This document shows positions 50,842 to 50,904 of a stretch of 50,904 bases of DNA, piece by piece; the stretch's first letter is position 1; each line of letters starts with the position of its first letter. Source of the DNA: Akkermansiaceae bacterium (GTDB lineage: Bacteria; Verrucomicrobiota; Verrucomicrobiia; Verrucomicrobiales; Akkermansiaceae); the NCBI GenBank assembly GCA_903888515.1, contig CAISTY010000146.1, positions 1-50,904 of the forward strand, written 5' to 3'. The notes below the pieces were generated by a model that saw only the letters and a list, made by a program, of their open reading frames with translations, made no database searches and was not told the DNA's origin. The position numbers and the translations under genes were made by a program.

Positions 50842-50904
50842 ATGCAGAAGTTTCAAGCGATTTGGCCGCATTTGGACGAGCGTGCCAAACGTATCACCGC
50901 CGCG
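50842..50904 (+). CDS. start of a transposase gene (ISAzo13-like), cut by the window edge
   Basis: 21 codons from ATG 50842 to the window end: MQKFQAIWPHLDERAKRITAA. The pattern 'F--I-PHLDER--R---A' is how ISAzo13-type transposases begin. GTG at 50821 in the same frame would add seven residues; the ATG is preferred because GAAGGA (50823-50828) lies upstream, although at a longer spacing than usual. Only the N-terminus is visible, so completeness cannot be judged. Confidence 0.5.
   Translation, partial: MQKFQAIWPHLDERAKRITAA

Overview
The window is about 60% GC and reads like a Verrucomicrobiota chromosome (Akkermansiaceae/Luteolibacter-like is my inference). The reasons are a cyanophycin locus with its associated ABC transporter and DUF1854 gene, tandem membrane-anchored prenyltransferase-fold (alpha/alpha-toroid) proteins, an integrase-repeat (INT_rpt) helicase, and intergenic heptanucleotide arrays. 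No rRNA or dnaA-type anchor is present, so the taxonomy rests on gene content alone.

1-8.2 kb is a decaying defence/mobile island on the + strand: a kinase 3' end, an intact HigBA pair, a DUF1016 (YhcG-like) nuclease gene with its middle deleted, a restriction-endonuclease/DEAH helicase with seven integrase repeats broken by one in-frame amber codon, a HEPN-like ORF, a remnant of a second integrase-repeat protein, and a 5'-truncated Clp ATPase that carries two in-frame copies of a palindromic repeat.

8.2-23.4 kb is mostly housekeeping: tyrS, an alpha/beta-hydrolase lipoprotein, tRNA-His(GTG), rnc, a zinc-ribbon protein, an M48 peptidase, an RbsD/FucU-like lipoprotein, a PIN-TRAM membrane protein, an amidase, a YmdB-type phosphoesterase and two toroid paralogues. 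Two toxin genes here (zeta-type and VapC) have lost their middles while their antitoxin genes remain intact. An hsdR 5' fragment also survives.

23.6-31.1 kb is a cyanophycin module. A catalytically eroded CphA paralogue and full-length CphA overlap by 4 bp on the - strand, and divergent from them lie an ABC transporter and a DUF1854 protein. A TonB-dependent receptor follows.

33.4-38.5 kb is an accessory, cassette-like stretch of small - strand genes (YefM-YoeB, barstar-like immunity protein, HicAB, small membrane proteins). It is separated by two ~570-590-bp copies of an intergenic repeat module, with 5' and 3' fragments of group II introns on the opposite strand.

38.6-40.3 kb holds an EF-hand lipoprotein, an L,D-transpeptidase lipoprotein and an ExbD/TolR protein. 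40.5-50.5 kb is a + strand operon joined almost entirely by ATGA overlaps. It encodes an energy-converting hydrogenase-related (Ehr/Hyf-like) membrane complex: two HyfB paralogues with a PtsN-like EIIA-HTH gene between them, HyfC, HyfE, HyfF, a HyfG-like large subunit without the NiFe ligands, and a ferredoxin-NuoB fusion. The window ends in an IS110 5' stub, another dispersed-repeat copy and the start of a transposase gene.
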